Counted from the stretch's first letter, positions 44,733 to 56,591 are shown. The stretch: 64,000 nucleotides of DNA from Platanthera guangdongensis (GCA_039583875.1 CM077159.1:99127707-99191706); one strand, 5' to 3'. Notes: generated from the letters alone by a model not told the origin. Numbers and translations: made by a program.

Positions 44733-45686
44733 ATGACGCACAGTCAAAGTTTTCGCGAGCGTCTCGCCCTGGTGCGAGAGCAGCATAAGGCCAACGTGGC
44801 TGCTTTCACCTCTTCTCTGGTTCGCCCTCTCGCCCCATCGTCTCGCCTGAAAAAGACGAAGGCTGGGGGCCCATCACCTGCCGCAGGAGATTTGTCTCGC
44901 GTCGCTTTGGAAACCATCCCCACTCCCCACGCGCCTTCCACGGGAAAAGAGGTGGGTACTCGCTTTTATCACTGTTATCTCCGCGACCGGGTGCTCTTTT
45001 GCTGACTAACGTTTTTTCAGAGGGCTCTCGCGGTTCCGCCGTCCCCGAAGAGTCCGCGAGATGGTTCTTCTGTCCATGGCGAGGAACTTGATTCGCTACC
45101 CTCATCTACTCCTCCAACTACTCCCAGCGAGAGGGGGGACGACCCCTCCCCGGCTGCCGATATCTCTCGCCATCCTGGTAAGGGACCCTCCCTCGCCCTT
45201 TTGAATCCCCTTCGCTACTCTCACTCTCTCCTGCGAGTGCCTCTTCCACCCTGCCCCTGCACTTCTTGCGCAGATTCTCGAGCCAACTCTCCCATTGAGG
45301 AGCAGCCAAAGAAACTCTCCGTCTCGCCTCCTCTTGCGGACGGGATTGAAGATTATCTGGGCGATCCCTCGGATCCAGTGGAGATGAAGCGGAAGACGGC
45401 TGAGCTCTTCCGGAAGCACGCGCGCCTCATTCACTCCTTGACTTTAGATAAACAGGCTGCGGAGAAGCGCATCGAGTCGCTGGAGGGCGAGTGCGCCCGT
45501 CTATCTTCTGGAGCCAATGCCGAGCTTGATGCCGACGGCGCCGACCCCGAGGCCATCATCAATGAGACTGATATGCAGCTCCGTCTCGCGCGGCGTGGCC
45601 TCCGAACCATCCGTTCCTTCCACTCGCGGAGTAGGCCTCCTCGCGGGGGAGCTCGCGGAGGCCGCTGGGAGTGGCGCTCATACTGA
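44733..45686 (+). CDS. Antisense gene 1 of the Tat element (three predicted exons), unknown function
   Basis: Predicted exons are about 44733-44950, 45021-45177 and 45274-45686. The introns are bounded by GT and AG; intron 1 ends CTGACTAACGTTTTTTCAG with a good branch-point-like CTGAC, and intron 2 ends CTTGCGCAG. The start MTHSQSFRERLALVREQHKA is chosen over ATG 44682, which lies too close to the TATA box. Exon 2 is Ser/Pro/Asp-rich. Exon 3 encodes a charged, helix-prone segment (LFRKHARLIHSLTLDKQAAE, KRIESLEGECARLS, about 45400-45520), probably a coiled coil. No family recognised. Splice sites and the final stop are predictions by eye. Confidence 0.55.
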
Positions 45687-45982
45687 CGAATATCCATCTT
45701 TTTCTTCTTTTCGCGAAATTTGTAATAATGGCAGTCTCGCCAAAGTATGCGGAGAGTTTGGTCCCTGCGGGACGATTTCTGGACATATGTATGTTTTATG
45801 GCTTAATTTTTCATTCCTTATTTGCCTTTCCTTTTAATTTATGCTCTATATATATATATTTATTTATAATTTTTGCTGACTGTGACGGGTCGCGCCGTTC
45901 GAGGTATAGGAGAGAGAAAAACGCCGACTCTTCCTTTCCCCCTTATTTTTCCCGCCCTTTTAATCATTGGCCTTGCATCAGT
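45687..45982 (+). other. Spacer between antisense genes 1 and 2
   Basis: AT-rich after 45780 (TATATATATATTTATTTATA near 45850), then CpG-rich toward the next TATA box. It probably contains the 3' end of gene 1 and the promoter of gene 2. Confidence 0.5.
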
Positions 45983-45990
45983 TATAAATA
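45983..45990 (+). promoter_or_regulatory. TATA box for antisense gene 2
   Basis: TATAAATA, 138 bases upstream of ATG 46128. It is the same octamer as for gene 1, which supports two independent units. Confidence 0.6.
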
Positions 45991-46127
45991 TGCCTAGTCC
46001 TGGACTAGATACCACACTTTCCGCCTTCACCGTTAACCAAGTCTCGGCCCTCTGACCTCTCCGTCTCGCCGGCTCATTCTCGCCTCTTAACTCCTTCGTC
46101 TCGCTTAGGACCAGCTCGCCAAAGAAG

Positions 46128-48129
46128 ATGGGTAAGAAGAAAGTGGAGGAGGGCGAGGGGCGCAGCCGCTGCGGGAAGAGGTTTACTGATCACGACTTCC
46201 CGCTCGGCAGGCTCCCTCGGGAAGATCATGATAAATTTGCCCGCGAGTATCTGGGGGAGGGCATCGAGTCGCGTCCCCCTAAGGTCGGCGAGTGCATCAA
46301 CACATACTATCCTGGGGAACTCGCCTTCCCCGTCTCGCACTTCGAGGCGGGGTTGCGACTCCCCCTCTGGCCTGAGGTGAAGCAGGTCTTCAAGTACTTT
46401 GGCGTTGTCCCGGCTCAGTTCAATCCCAACGCCATCTCGGTGTTGATTGCGTTTGCCTGCTACATGCGCCGAGAGCGCATCGAGTTCAGCTTGACGGCCT
46501 TCCGCAAGCTTTTCATCTACCACGCCAATGCCGACGGCGTCTTGTATTTCACTGGGCAAGGGCTCAAGGTATGCGAGACGCCTAACAAGAATCATCACTG
46601 GCTCACCCGATTTGTCTTCATCCGGGGAGACCGGGCTGACTTTGGCGGCGTCCCTCTCGCGCCGGTCTCTCCGCCAGAGAGCTTCTACGCCACCCCACAA
46701 GTCAGCGGGCCAGAGAAGCTGCTATGCGAGTACCTTGCTGGCAAGAACTTCGAGGTCAACTTCTTGCGGCGAGGACTCGACTCGCTTCTCCCAGTGCTCC
46801 CGGGCGAGGGTATTCTTCTATTCCTCTCTCTTGGTTGTTTGTTGTCTCGCTTTTTTCTAACCCCCGCCCGCTTGCTTTTCCAGGTGAGCGAATTATCCCA
46901 GCATCCCCTCCTTATAAGAGCAACATTCATCCTGCCAAGGGTCTTGATCTCGCCAATGCAGCGGCAGAGGCGGCGAGAGAGTCCCTTGCGGTCATCCCGC
47001 CGAAGCGTCCTGGAGATGTCACCGTCCCTTCTCGCTCCAGCCCTCCAAAAAAGAAAATGAAGAAAGTTGTAGCTATCTCCAAGGAAAGGGAGAAGGCTCC
47101 CCAAGGGAGCCCTATCTCTGTAGGAGAAACTCCACCGCCTCCCTCGCCTAATCACCAGGCCGTCTCGCCTATTCGCGAGACGGTGCTTCCTGGCCAACCT
47201 GCTGCTGCTTCCAGCCTGCCCGCCGGTGCTTCCAACCCGCGAGCTGCTGCTCCTGAGACGGTCGCTGCTACCTCTTCTCGCGAGGGCGATTCCTCTGGCC
47301 GTCCCGCCCCCGCCTCTCACATGAATTACAATCTGGGTCCCGTGGTTCACGATGCCGTCGGCGACCCTGTTCTGTTGTGGGGGCGGGACGCCAACCGCGT
47401 GTCCATCTCTACCCTCCTTCCTTCATGGAAGGAGCAAGAGGTCCCCTCCAGCCACGCCTTCGCCATCGGATACGGCCTCTATGGTGGCCTTGACGCCACT
47501 TCGCCTGAAAGCGAGTCCACTAAGGACCTTGTGCTGAAAACCTGCCACCACCAGATGCGGGCCTTGGAGTTCTCGCACCGCTCCTCTCGCCGCCTTATTT
47601 ATATTAATTCAAAATGGAAAGCCAGCGAGGAAAACCTGGAGGCGGAGCAGGAGAAATCTGCTGGTCTAGCGAGAAGGCTGTCAGATGCCGAGTCACTTCT
47701 CGCGAAGGCCCAAGGTGGTGTGGTAAGCCGCTACTCCCCTTTTTCCTTTGGGTCTTTTCTCTTCCGTGATTCTTGGCTAATTGCTAGGTCATCCCACAGG
47801 ATGCCGAGACGGCGGGACAACTTCGCTCGCGCGTGGCGGCCTTGGAGGAGGAGGTCCAGGCGCTGACGGCCGAGAACGCGCGTCTCCAAGCGGCTGCTGC
47901 GTCGTCGTCTCGCCGCGAGCCCTTCCAGACTCCCCTGCCCCACTATTCTTATGAGGAAGTCGAGGAACAATGTCGAGACGCTGGTGTACGCGGGGCTGAA
48001 CTGGTGCTGCAGATGATGAAAGACCTGGGGGTCGTGAAGGACGATTCTGAGGCAGTAACCGCGCGCGACTTGGTCCCCGAGCTCTATAGCGAGGAGGGCG
48101 ATGATTCTTCATCCGGCGAGGAGGACTGA
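46128..48129 (+). CDS. Antisense gene 2 of the Tat element: Transposase_28-like ('putative gypsy type transposon') protein
   Basis: Predicted exons are 46128 to about 46809, 46884 to 47722 and 47800 to 48129, with GT-AG introns (acceptors TTGCTTTTCCAG and CATCCCACAG). Together they encode a protein of roughly 600 residues. The N-terminal part has YYPGELAFPVSHFEAGLRLP, LWPEVKQVFKYFGVVPAQFN and PNAISVLIAFACYMRRERIE, matching what I know of the Transposase_28 family found with plant gypsy elements. A Lys-rich stretch PPKKKMKKVV (about 47045) could be a nuclear signal. A Pro/Ala-rich linker follows. The C-terminal half is coiled-coil-like (EENLEAEQEKSAGLARRLSD; RVAALEEEVQALTAENARLQ) with an acidic end. 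The role is unknown. Confidence 0.72.
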
Positions 48130-48632
48130 TGTGCCGCCTCCAAGATTTAGAATCACTCTCTCCTCCTCCTAATGTAAAGACCTTAAACTATTATTATTTT
48201 TTGTGGCATCTGCCAAGTAATGAGCGAGTGCTCCATTTTGCTGTCCTCTATTTCATTTTTTATGTTTTGTGAAGTTAATCTCTGGTTTGCTTTTTGCCTG
48301 CGGGATGGTGTTATTACTTCGTCTCGCCGTGCGACTTTTCTGTATTTTTATTTTTCTGTCTTATGTCTTATGCAAGACGGGCTCTTGACGTGCTTAATAT
48401 CCGCGAGATTGGCGCGAGGCCTTGCCTTGCGAGTGCCCTTTCGCTACCGGCGAGACGATCTCTAACACCCATCCGCGGCGAGTGCCCCCCCTGCCCCACT
48501 CCACACCCCCTTTTTCCTTAGTTTACTTTTGTACTTTTAGGACTAGGTGGGGATACTAAGGTGTAGTGCCTCTTCAGGGAATTTTTTCACCCTACTCAGC
48601 CAAAAGGAATTCTGCTTTGTCTGTTTGATGTT
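48130..48632. other. Spacer between antisense gene 2 and the repeat array
   Basis: No coding content recognised. It would hold the 3' untranslated end of gene 2. A few GCGAG/CTCGC motifs remain. A T-rich part lies at 48180-48370. Confidence 0.5.
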
Positions 48633-50728
48633 GATGGGAGCCTGCGCAGCGGGTCTACCTGGGGCCGAGCCGAGCTCGGGGTGCCGATGAAGAACTTAAC
48701 TCAAAACCTATCCCCCACAGGCGAGCCTTCGGACCTGCCAGCTAGATGGGAGCCTGCGCAGCGGGTCTACCTGGGGCCGAGCCGAGCTCGGGGTGCCGAT
48801 GAAGAACTTAACTCAAAACCTATCCCCCACAGGCGAGCCTTCGGACCTGCCAGCTAGATGGGAGCCTGCGCAGCGGGTCTACCTGGGGCCGAGCCGAGCT
48901 CGGGGTGCCGATGAAGAACTTAACTCAAAACCTATCCCCCACAGGCGAGCCTTCGGACCTGCCAGCTAGATGGGAGCCTGCGCAGCGGGTCTACCTGGGG
49001 CCGAGCCGAGCTCGGGGTGCCGATGAAGAACTTAACTCAAAACCTATCCCCCACAGGCGAGCCTTCGGACCTGCCAGCTAGATGGGAGCCTGCGCAGCGG
49101 GTCTACCTGGGGCCGAGCCGAGCTCGGGGTGCCGATGAAGAACTTAACTCAAAACCTATCCCCCACAGGCGAGCCTTCGGACCTGCCAGCTAGATGGGAG
49201 CCTGCGCAGCGGGTCTACCTGGGGCCGAGCCGAGCTCGGGGTGCCGATGAAGAACTTAACTCAAAACCTATCCCCCACAGGCGAGCCTTCGGACCTGCCA
49301 GCTAGATGGGAGCCTGCGCAGCGGGTCTACCTGGGGCCGAGCCGAGCTCGGGGTGCCGATGAAGAACTTAACTCAAAACCTATCCCCCACAGGCGAGCCT
49401 TCGGACCTGCCAGCTAGATGGGAGCCTGCGCAGCGGGTCTACCTGGGGCCGAGCCGAGCTCGGGGTGCCGATGAAGAACTTAACTCAAAACCTATCCCCC
49501 ACAGGCGAGCCTTCGGACCTGCCAGCTAGATGGGAGCCTGCGCAGCGGGTCTACCTGGGGCCGAGCCGAGCTCGGGGTGCCGATGAAGAACTTAACTCAA
49601 AACCTATCCCCCACAGGCGAGCCTTCGGACCTGCCAGCTAGATGGGAGCCTGCGCAGCGGGTCTACCTGGGGCCGAGCCGAGCTCGGGGTGCCGATGAAG
49701 AACTTAACTCAAAACCTATCCCCCACAGGCGAGCCTTCGGACCTGCCAGCTAGATGGGAGCCTGCGCAGCGGGTCTACCTGGGGCCGAGCCGAGCTCGGG
49801 GTGCCGATGAAGAACTTAACTCAAAACCTATCCCCCACAGGCGAGCCTTCGGACCTGCCAGCTAGATGGGAGCCTGCGCAGCGGGTCTACCTGGGGCCGA
49901 GCCGAGCTCGGGGTGCCGATGAAGAACTTAACTCAAAACCTATCCCCCACAGGCGAGCCTTCGGACCTGCCAGCTAGATGGGAGCCTGCGCAGCGGGTCT
50001 ACCTGGGGCCGAGCCGAGCTCGGGGTGCCGATGAAGAACTTAACTCAAAACCTATCCCCCACAGGCGAGCCTTCGGACCTGCCAGCTAGATGGGAGCCTG
50101 CGCAGCGGGTCTACCTGGGGCCGAGCCGAGCTCGGGGTGCCGATGAAGAACTTAACTCAAAACCTATCCCCCACAGGCGAGCCTTCGGACCTGCCAGCTA
50201 GATGGGAGCCTGCGCAGCGGGTCTACCTGGGGCCGAGCCGAGCTCGGGGTGCCGATGAAGAACTTAACTCAAAACCTATCCCCCACAGGCGAGCCTTCGG
50301 ACCTGCCAGCTAGATGGGAGCCTGCGCAGCGGGTCTACCTGGGGCCGAGCCGAGCTCGGGGTGCCGATGAAGAACTTAACTCAAAACCTATCCCCCACAG
50401 GCGAGCCTTCGGACCTGCCAGCTAGATGGGAGCCTGCGCAGCGGGTCTACCTGGGGCCGAGCCGAGCTCGGGGTGCCGATGAAGAACTTAACTCAAAACC
50501 TATCCCCCACAGGCGAGCCTTCGGACCTGCCAGCTAGATGGGAGCCTGCGCAGCGGGTCTACCTGGGGCCGAGCCGAGCTCGGGGTGCCGATGAAGAACT
50601 TAACTCAAAACCTATCCCCCACAGGCGAGCCTTCGGACCTGCCAGCTAGATGGGAGCCTGCGCAGCGGGTCTACCTGGGGCCGAGCCGAGCTCGGGGTGC
50701 CGATGAAGAACTTAACTCAAAACCTATC
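48633..50728. repeat. Tandem array of a 112-bp unit, about 18.7 copies
   Basis: Units begin GATGGGAGCCTGCGCAGCGG at 48633, 48745, 48857 and so on to 50649, an exact 112-bp step. The last copy is cut after 80 bases at 50728. I saw no base difference between copies. Each unit contains the palindrome CCGAGCTCGG and, on the minus strand, the purine-rich CTGTGGGGGATAGG. The array lies between two convergent transcription units. Tandem repeats in the 3' region are known in Tat/Ogre-type elements and may seed satellite DNA. Confidence 0.97.
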
Positions 50729-50820
50729 TTTAGGACTTCATGATAAAGGAAAACAAGAGATGTTTCGAGAAGCATATTATATTGATCATGCTTTAAATAC
50801 ACATCTACCGCTCTCCCTTT
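50729..50820 (-). other. pol 3' untranslated start
   Basis: Short unique sequence between the array and the probable true pol stop (minus-strand TAA at 50821-50823). Nothing recognised. Confidence 0.5.
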
Positions 50821-53800
50821 TTATGGGTAGAAGCGTTTTAAATCATCCCCGCTCCAGGAGTGGTTCAAGGCCCTACCCTCCACATCTTGGAGGTAGTACC
50901 CCCCCGCTTTCAACACTCTCTCTACAATATAAGGCCCTTCCCAATTTGGATTGAGCTTTCCCACCGGGCGGACCTCCCTGCCGCATCAACCTTCTTCAGT
51001 ACTAGGTCTCCTTCCGCGAACTGTTTTATCCTGATATGCTTATCGAAGTGCTTTGCCATTCGTCGCTTGATTTCCTCCTGTCTGATGGCTGCCACGTCTC
51101 GCAACTCCTCTGCCAGGTCTAGCGAGAGGCGCAGACCTTCCTCATTTTCCATTCTCCATGCCTCGTCTCCATCACCTGCGGCCGCAACTCGTGGGGATCG
51201 GACCTCGAATTCCACTGGTAGGACCGCCTCACAACCATGGGAAAGTTTGAAAGGGGTCTCACCAGTGGCCGTGTTTGGGGTTGTTCTTAGAGCCCACAGG
51301 ACCGAGGGGAGCTGCTCTACCCAGTTCCCTCTCAGATTCTCTACCTTCTTTTTTAGCAAGTTAACGATAACCTTGTTCGCCGCCTCCACCTGACCGTTGC
51401 TCCTGGGGTGGTGGACAGAGGCAAACCTGAGGTCAATGCCCTGCTGAGTGCAGAAGCTGATGAACTCTTCACTAGCGAACTGGGGGCCATTATCCGTGAC
51501 GATGGCCTGAGGCAGCCCGTGTCTGCAGATGATCTCCCCCCAGACGAAGTTCCTGATGACCTGGGAGGTCACCTTTGCTAGTGCCTTAACCTCCAGCCAT
51601 TTGGAGAAGTAATCTATCATAATCAGGAGGAATCTTCTTTGCCCACTAGCTGGAGGAAAAGGCCCCACTAGATCCATTCCCCAAATGGTGAAAGGCCACG
51701 GTGCTGTGATGCTTCGGAGCCTTTGAGCCGGCAAGAGCTGGAGTGGGGCGTAGAGCTGGCACTTCCGGCATTTCCTTGCAAACTCTGTCGCGTCCTTCCT
51801 CAGGGTGGGCCAGAAGTACCCCTGCCTGACCACCCTTGCTTCCAATGTCCTCCCTCCGGAATGGCTACCACATTCCCCGGAGTGCACCTCCTCCAGAATG
51901 TGTCTGGTCTCCTCCTCCATTATGCATCGAGCTAGGAGACCCGAGAGCATCCTCCGGTGCAGTCCTCCTTCATGCATGAGATAATGAGCCGCCTTATGGC
52001 GGAAGCTTCTTGCCTCCTTGACCCTCTCAGGGAGGGTTCCTGTCAGGAAGAAAGTAACGAAAGGATCTACCCATGAGGGCCGCCGATCCACCTCCATCAG
52101 CTCCCCCTCCTCAATCGCTGGATGGAATAAATCAGTCAGGGCACCTCCTTCCCAAGGTCCGAACTTGGCCAATTGATCGGCAGCAGTGTTCTCTTCTCTG
52201 GGGACGTGCTGGATGGAGAACGTCCGGAATCCCCCGATGATCGTTCTTACCTTGGATAAATATTTCACAAGGGTGGGCTCCCGCACCTCGAACTCTCCAC
52301 GTATCTGTGACGCCACTACCAATGAGTCTGTGAAAACCTCAACGTCCTTGATCTCGAGCTCCTTGGCCAGGCGAAGGCCGGCTATCACTGCCTCGTACTC
52401 TGCTTGGTTGTTGGTTGTGGGGAAATGTAAGGCGACCGCTTGTCTTATGGTTACTCCCTGAGGGCTTGTCAGTACCACCCCCGCCCCAAGGGAGTGCTTT
52501 CCCGAGGCCCCGTCGACCATTATCTTCCATGCTTCTGGTTGCTGTGGCTCCTCGGCCCCGTTCTCCGCGACGTAGTCTGCCAAGAAGTCGGCCACCACCT
52601 GTGCCTTAATGGAGAGCCTTGGTACGAACGAAATGTTGAACTCACTCAACTCGATAGACCACTTGGCAAGCCTACCCGAGTGCTCTACCCCTTCAAAAAT
52701 CTTTCGGAGAGGATGGTCCGTGACCACCCTAATCGAATGGGCCTGGAAGTATGGTCGGAGCTTCCTGGCCGAAATGACCAAGGCGTATGCCAGTTTTTCT
52801 AGGATGGGGTAGCGAAGCTCTGCCTTCCTTAGGATCCTGCTGACATAATAAATGGGCAGCTGCTTCTTTCCCTCTTCTCTGACTAGGACGGAGCTCACCG
52901 CCTCTGCTCCCACCCCTAGGTACAAGGTTAGATCCTCCCCCTCCTTCGGGCTTTGAAGCAGAGGAGCCAGAGAGAGTTGCTCCTTCAGCTTTTGAAAAGC
53001 TTCTTCACACTCCGCGGTCCACTCGAACCTCTGGTTCCCTCGTAGTACTTTAAAGAAAGGTGAGCATTTCTCCCCTGATCTGGAGAGGAATCTGCTAAGG
53101 CCGGCTAGCTTCCCTGTCAAGCGTTGCACCTCTTTAGCGTTTCGCGGTGATTCTAGTTCCAGAATGGCCTTTACTTTATCAGGATTAGGTTCTACCCCTG
53201 CCGGGGTCAGAAGGTGCCCAAGGAATTTCCCACGACTTGCCCCGAAAACACATTTTAAGGGGTTCAACCTCATTTTAAACTTCCTCAAGGTGGCGAATGT
53301 CTCTTCCAAATCTTGGAGATGCAGGCTCACTCCTTTGCTCTTTACCATGAGATCATCAACGTAGACTTCTAGGTTCCGACCCCTCTGGCCCTGGAAAACT
53401 CGATCCATCATCCGTTGGTATGTTGCCCCCGCGTTTTTTAACCCGAAGGGCATCATGTTATAACTAAAGCACCCTTCCCTGGTGATGAAGGAGACGTCCT
53501 TGACGTCAGGAGGGTGCATCCGGATTTGATGGTAACCTGAAAAAGCATCCAGAAAACTCATAACAGAAAAACCAACGGCTGAATCAACCAGCGCGTCGAT
53601 TCGAGGCAGGGGGTAGCAATCCTTGGGGCACGATTTATTTAATAATGAAAAGTCGATACACATCCTCCATTTTCCTCCCCCCTTCTTCACCATTACAACA
53701 TTGGAGATCCAGCCTGGGTACTGGATCTCTGAGATGAAGCCCGCCTCCAGGAGCTTCTTGACCTCCTCGCGGATGGGCTCCTCCAGCTTGGTGGCGATGG

Positions 53801-56591
53801 CTCTCATTTTCTGACGTATGGGGCGCATCCGAGGGTCCAGATTTAAGCGGTGGCAGGCCACATCCGCATCAATGCCCGGCATGTCCGCCGCGCTCCATGC
53901 GAAGATGTCGACGTTGTTCTGGATGCAGACCCGCATCCGCTCCTGGTCTTCGGGACTCAAGCCCCCGCTGATCCGCACCCTTCGTACCTGCCCCTGGCTG
54001 GTGCGGACCTCTACCTCCACCACTTCCTCGGCCACCTCCAGCCGCGACTGTTCCCAGCCGTCCCCTGCTTCTTCTTCCTGCTCCCGTTCTTCCTCCCCTC
54101 CTGCTTCCTCAACTTCTATCACCTCGTCCTGCTGTTGCTCAATTTCCATGTTCCTTTGGACTTCTTCCTCTGCCCCTCCTTCTCCCACTTTCTCCTGCAT
54201 TCTTTCCCGCGGCTCCGACTCTCCGCTCCTCCTGGCTTCCCGCGCATCTCCTCCCCTTTGTTCCTTCTCAATCTCCATTGCCTCCTCCGGGCTCTCCTGT
54301 TGCTGCTCGACCTCACCTTCCTCCTGAGCCTCCTGCACACCTCCTTGTTGTTTCCCGGTCTCCTCTCCCCTTCCTTTCTTTTTGGTTCCTCCTCCCTTTT
54401 CCTCTGGGCTCGCCTCTTCTTCCCTCGTAGCCTCATCTTGCGCCGCCATCTCTTTTTCCAACTCCTCCGCCTCTGCCATCCAGGATATGGTGTTAACCGC
54501 CGTGACGTAACACTGCCTCGCCACTTTTGGATCTCCCCTGACCCTGACCTGCACCCCTCCATTGTTAAACTTGAGACATTGATGAAAAGAGGAGGGGACG
54601 CAGCGAAAGGCGCTGATGAGGGGACGCCCAAAGATGGCGCTGTAGCTGCTCGGGGCATCCACAATCACGAACCGGCAGTTCCGTGATACGCCCCCCAACC
54701 TCACGTGCAGCCCTACTCCCCCTTCCACTTCTTTTCTCTCCCCGGAGAATCCGAACAACGGTCCATCCGAGGCCAACACCCTCTTGGCTTCCACCTGCAT
54801 CTCGTCGAAGGCTTTCTTAAAAATCACATTTACGGAGCTCCCGTTATCCACTAGGATCTTGGAGACCGTAAAGTTTTCCACCGCTGTCTGGATCACCAAG
54901 GCGTCGCAGAAGGGGTCCTCGTACTCCGGCATATCCTCTGAAGAGAAGGTAATTTTTTCTAGCGGGGGTGGGGTCTGGGAGGTTGAGGCTACCCCCTTTC
55001 GGAACATAGTCTGGAAGCTCCCTTTCCGGGTGGCCTCGATCCCAATCCCCCCATGGATGGCCCCGATTCCCCCCCGGGTTCCCACATCCACCCGGTCCTC
55101 GCACCTATCTTCCGTCTCCCCCTGCTGCATTTCCTCAATCCTCACCGGCGGATCCTGCCTCCTCAAACCTCTAGCCTCTCTCATCTCCAAAAACTCTGGG
55201 CACGTGGCTGTAGCGTGACCTCTCTCCTGATGGAAGTCACAGAAAGGCAACGCCACCCCACCCCTTCTTCCATCCCCTCTTCCTCTCCTTCCTCCTCGAG
55301 CTCCCCTTCCTCGACCGATCCCCATTGCCTCCTGCTGATGCTGAAAACGGTCCCTCGCTCCTTGTCTCCATGCTGGTTGATCGAACCTTCTTGGCTCCCG
55401 GAAATTATCTCTTCCCTGGAAGCCTCCTCCCAACTCCTGGGGGCGACCCTCATGAGGCCTCCAACCTATCCGGTTGTTCGGCTCTCGGGCCCCCCGATGA
55501 ATCTGTCCCTGGTGCCCCTGGCCTCGGGGTTCCTCCTTCCTTCTTTCTTCTCTATGCTCCCTCTGCTCCCTCTGCTCCCTCTGCTTCACCACTCCTGGTT
55601 CCTTTGTGTCATCCTCCGCCAACCTGGCTAATCTCCTTGCAAACGCCGGATTGGCCCTCTCGAAATCCGTCTCCTTTGCCGCCCTCTCCATGAGCTCCTC
55701 AAAAGAGAGGGGGGGCACCCTTTTCAATTCCATGCTGAAGAAGCCTGGCCTTAGTCCCAGGGTGAACGCGAGCATCAGCGTATACCCAGGGACCTCCTGG
55801 ACCTGGAGGATCTCTTCCTGAAACCGATCCACGTAGTGACCCAACGTCTCCTCCTGGCTCTGCCTTACTGAGAACAAGCACTCCGCCTCCTTCTTACGCT
55901 TCTTTGATGTTGAAAACCTCAATAAGAAACCCCTCCGCAGATCCTCGAAGCAATAGATCGATCTTGCCGGTAACTGGTGGAACCAATCTCGCGCCTTCTC
56001 CTTCAAGGTGATGGCAAACAGTCGACACTTAAACGCATCCGTCATCTGTCTGATCGAAACCACATCCTCAAACCATTGTACATGCTGTACCGGATCATCC
56101 TTCCCCGAGTAGTAGGACATGTCGGGCTCCCGGAACCCCTCTGGCACCGGAGCCGAGATGACAAGCTCACTAAACGGGCTCTCGCCGACAGCTTGCCGAG
56201 AGGGCACGTCTCGCAGCCTCGGCTGGCTGGCCCGATCTGCGAGACCGTGCCCAGGGAAAAGCTCTCGCACAGCTGCCTCCTTCTCGCCGTCTTCTGCTGG
56301 GATCTCCTTCCCGGGGCGCTGGCCTGGGAAGAGCTCTCGCGCCGCTACGTCCCTCTCGCCAGCCTCTGTGGGGACCTCCTTTCCCGGGCGCTGTCCAGGG
56401 GCGTTCTCGCCCAAAAGCGGGACCACCTCGATTGGGACCTGAGGTGTCGCCCACTCGCTCCTTGCCGAGAAGGCCAAGCTTATGGTTTGCATGACTTCTC
56501 GCCTGAAGTCCTCCAGCATTTTCCTCGTCGCCTCTTCTACCTGGGAGGGGGAACCTCCAGAACCAGACCCCTCTCCTTCGCCTCCCGTCAT
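50821..56591 (-). CDS. Tat gag-pol polyprotein, nearly intact
   Basis: A single frame of 1,889 codons starts at ATG 56591. Approximate residues: gag domain 180-300 (WFHQLPARSIYCFEDLRRGF); CDFHQERGHATATC knuckle at 452; protease ILVDNGSSVNVIF at 580 (DNG in place of DTG); an acidic Glu/Gln-rich linker at 710-840; RT with YVDD at 1075; first RNase H about 1220; second, archaeal-like RNase H (IMVDGASGKHSLGAGVVL) at 1364-1460; integrase HHCC about 1600; and DDE core with WGMDLVGPF at 1639 and IVTDNGPQF. The open frame ends at 50922. The conserved tail (VRPVGKLNPNWEGPYIVERV to DDLKRFYP) lies in another frame ending at 50821, so one frameshift near 50970-50985 truncates the integrase C-terminus. 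Confidence 0.93.

Noticed and set aside
48633..50728. CRISPR array
   Set aside because: The 112-bp units are identical over their full length without variable spacers, and the context is a plant retrotransposon.
53850..54686. Leu/Ser-rich plus-strand frames opposite Tat pol
   Set aside because: They are shadows of the purine-rich acidic linker of gag-pol.
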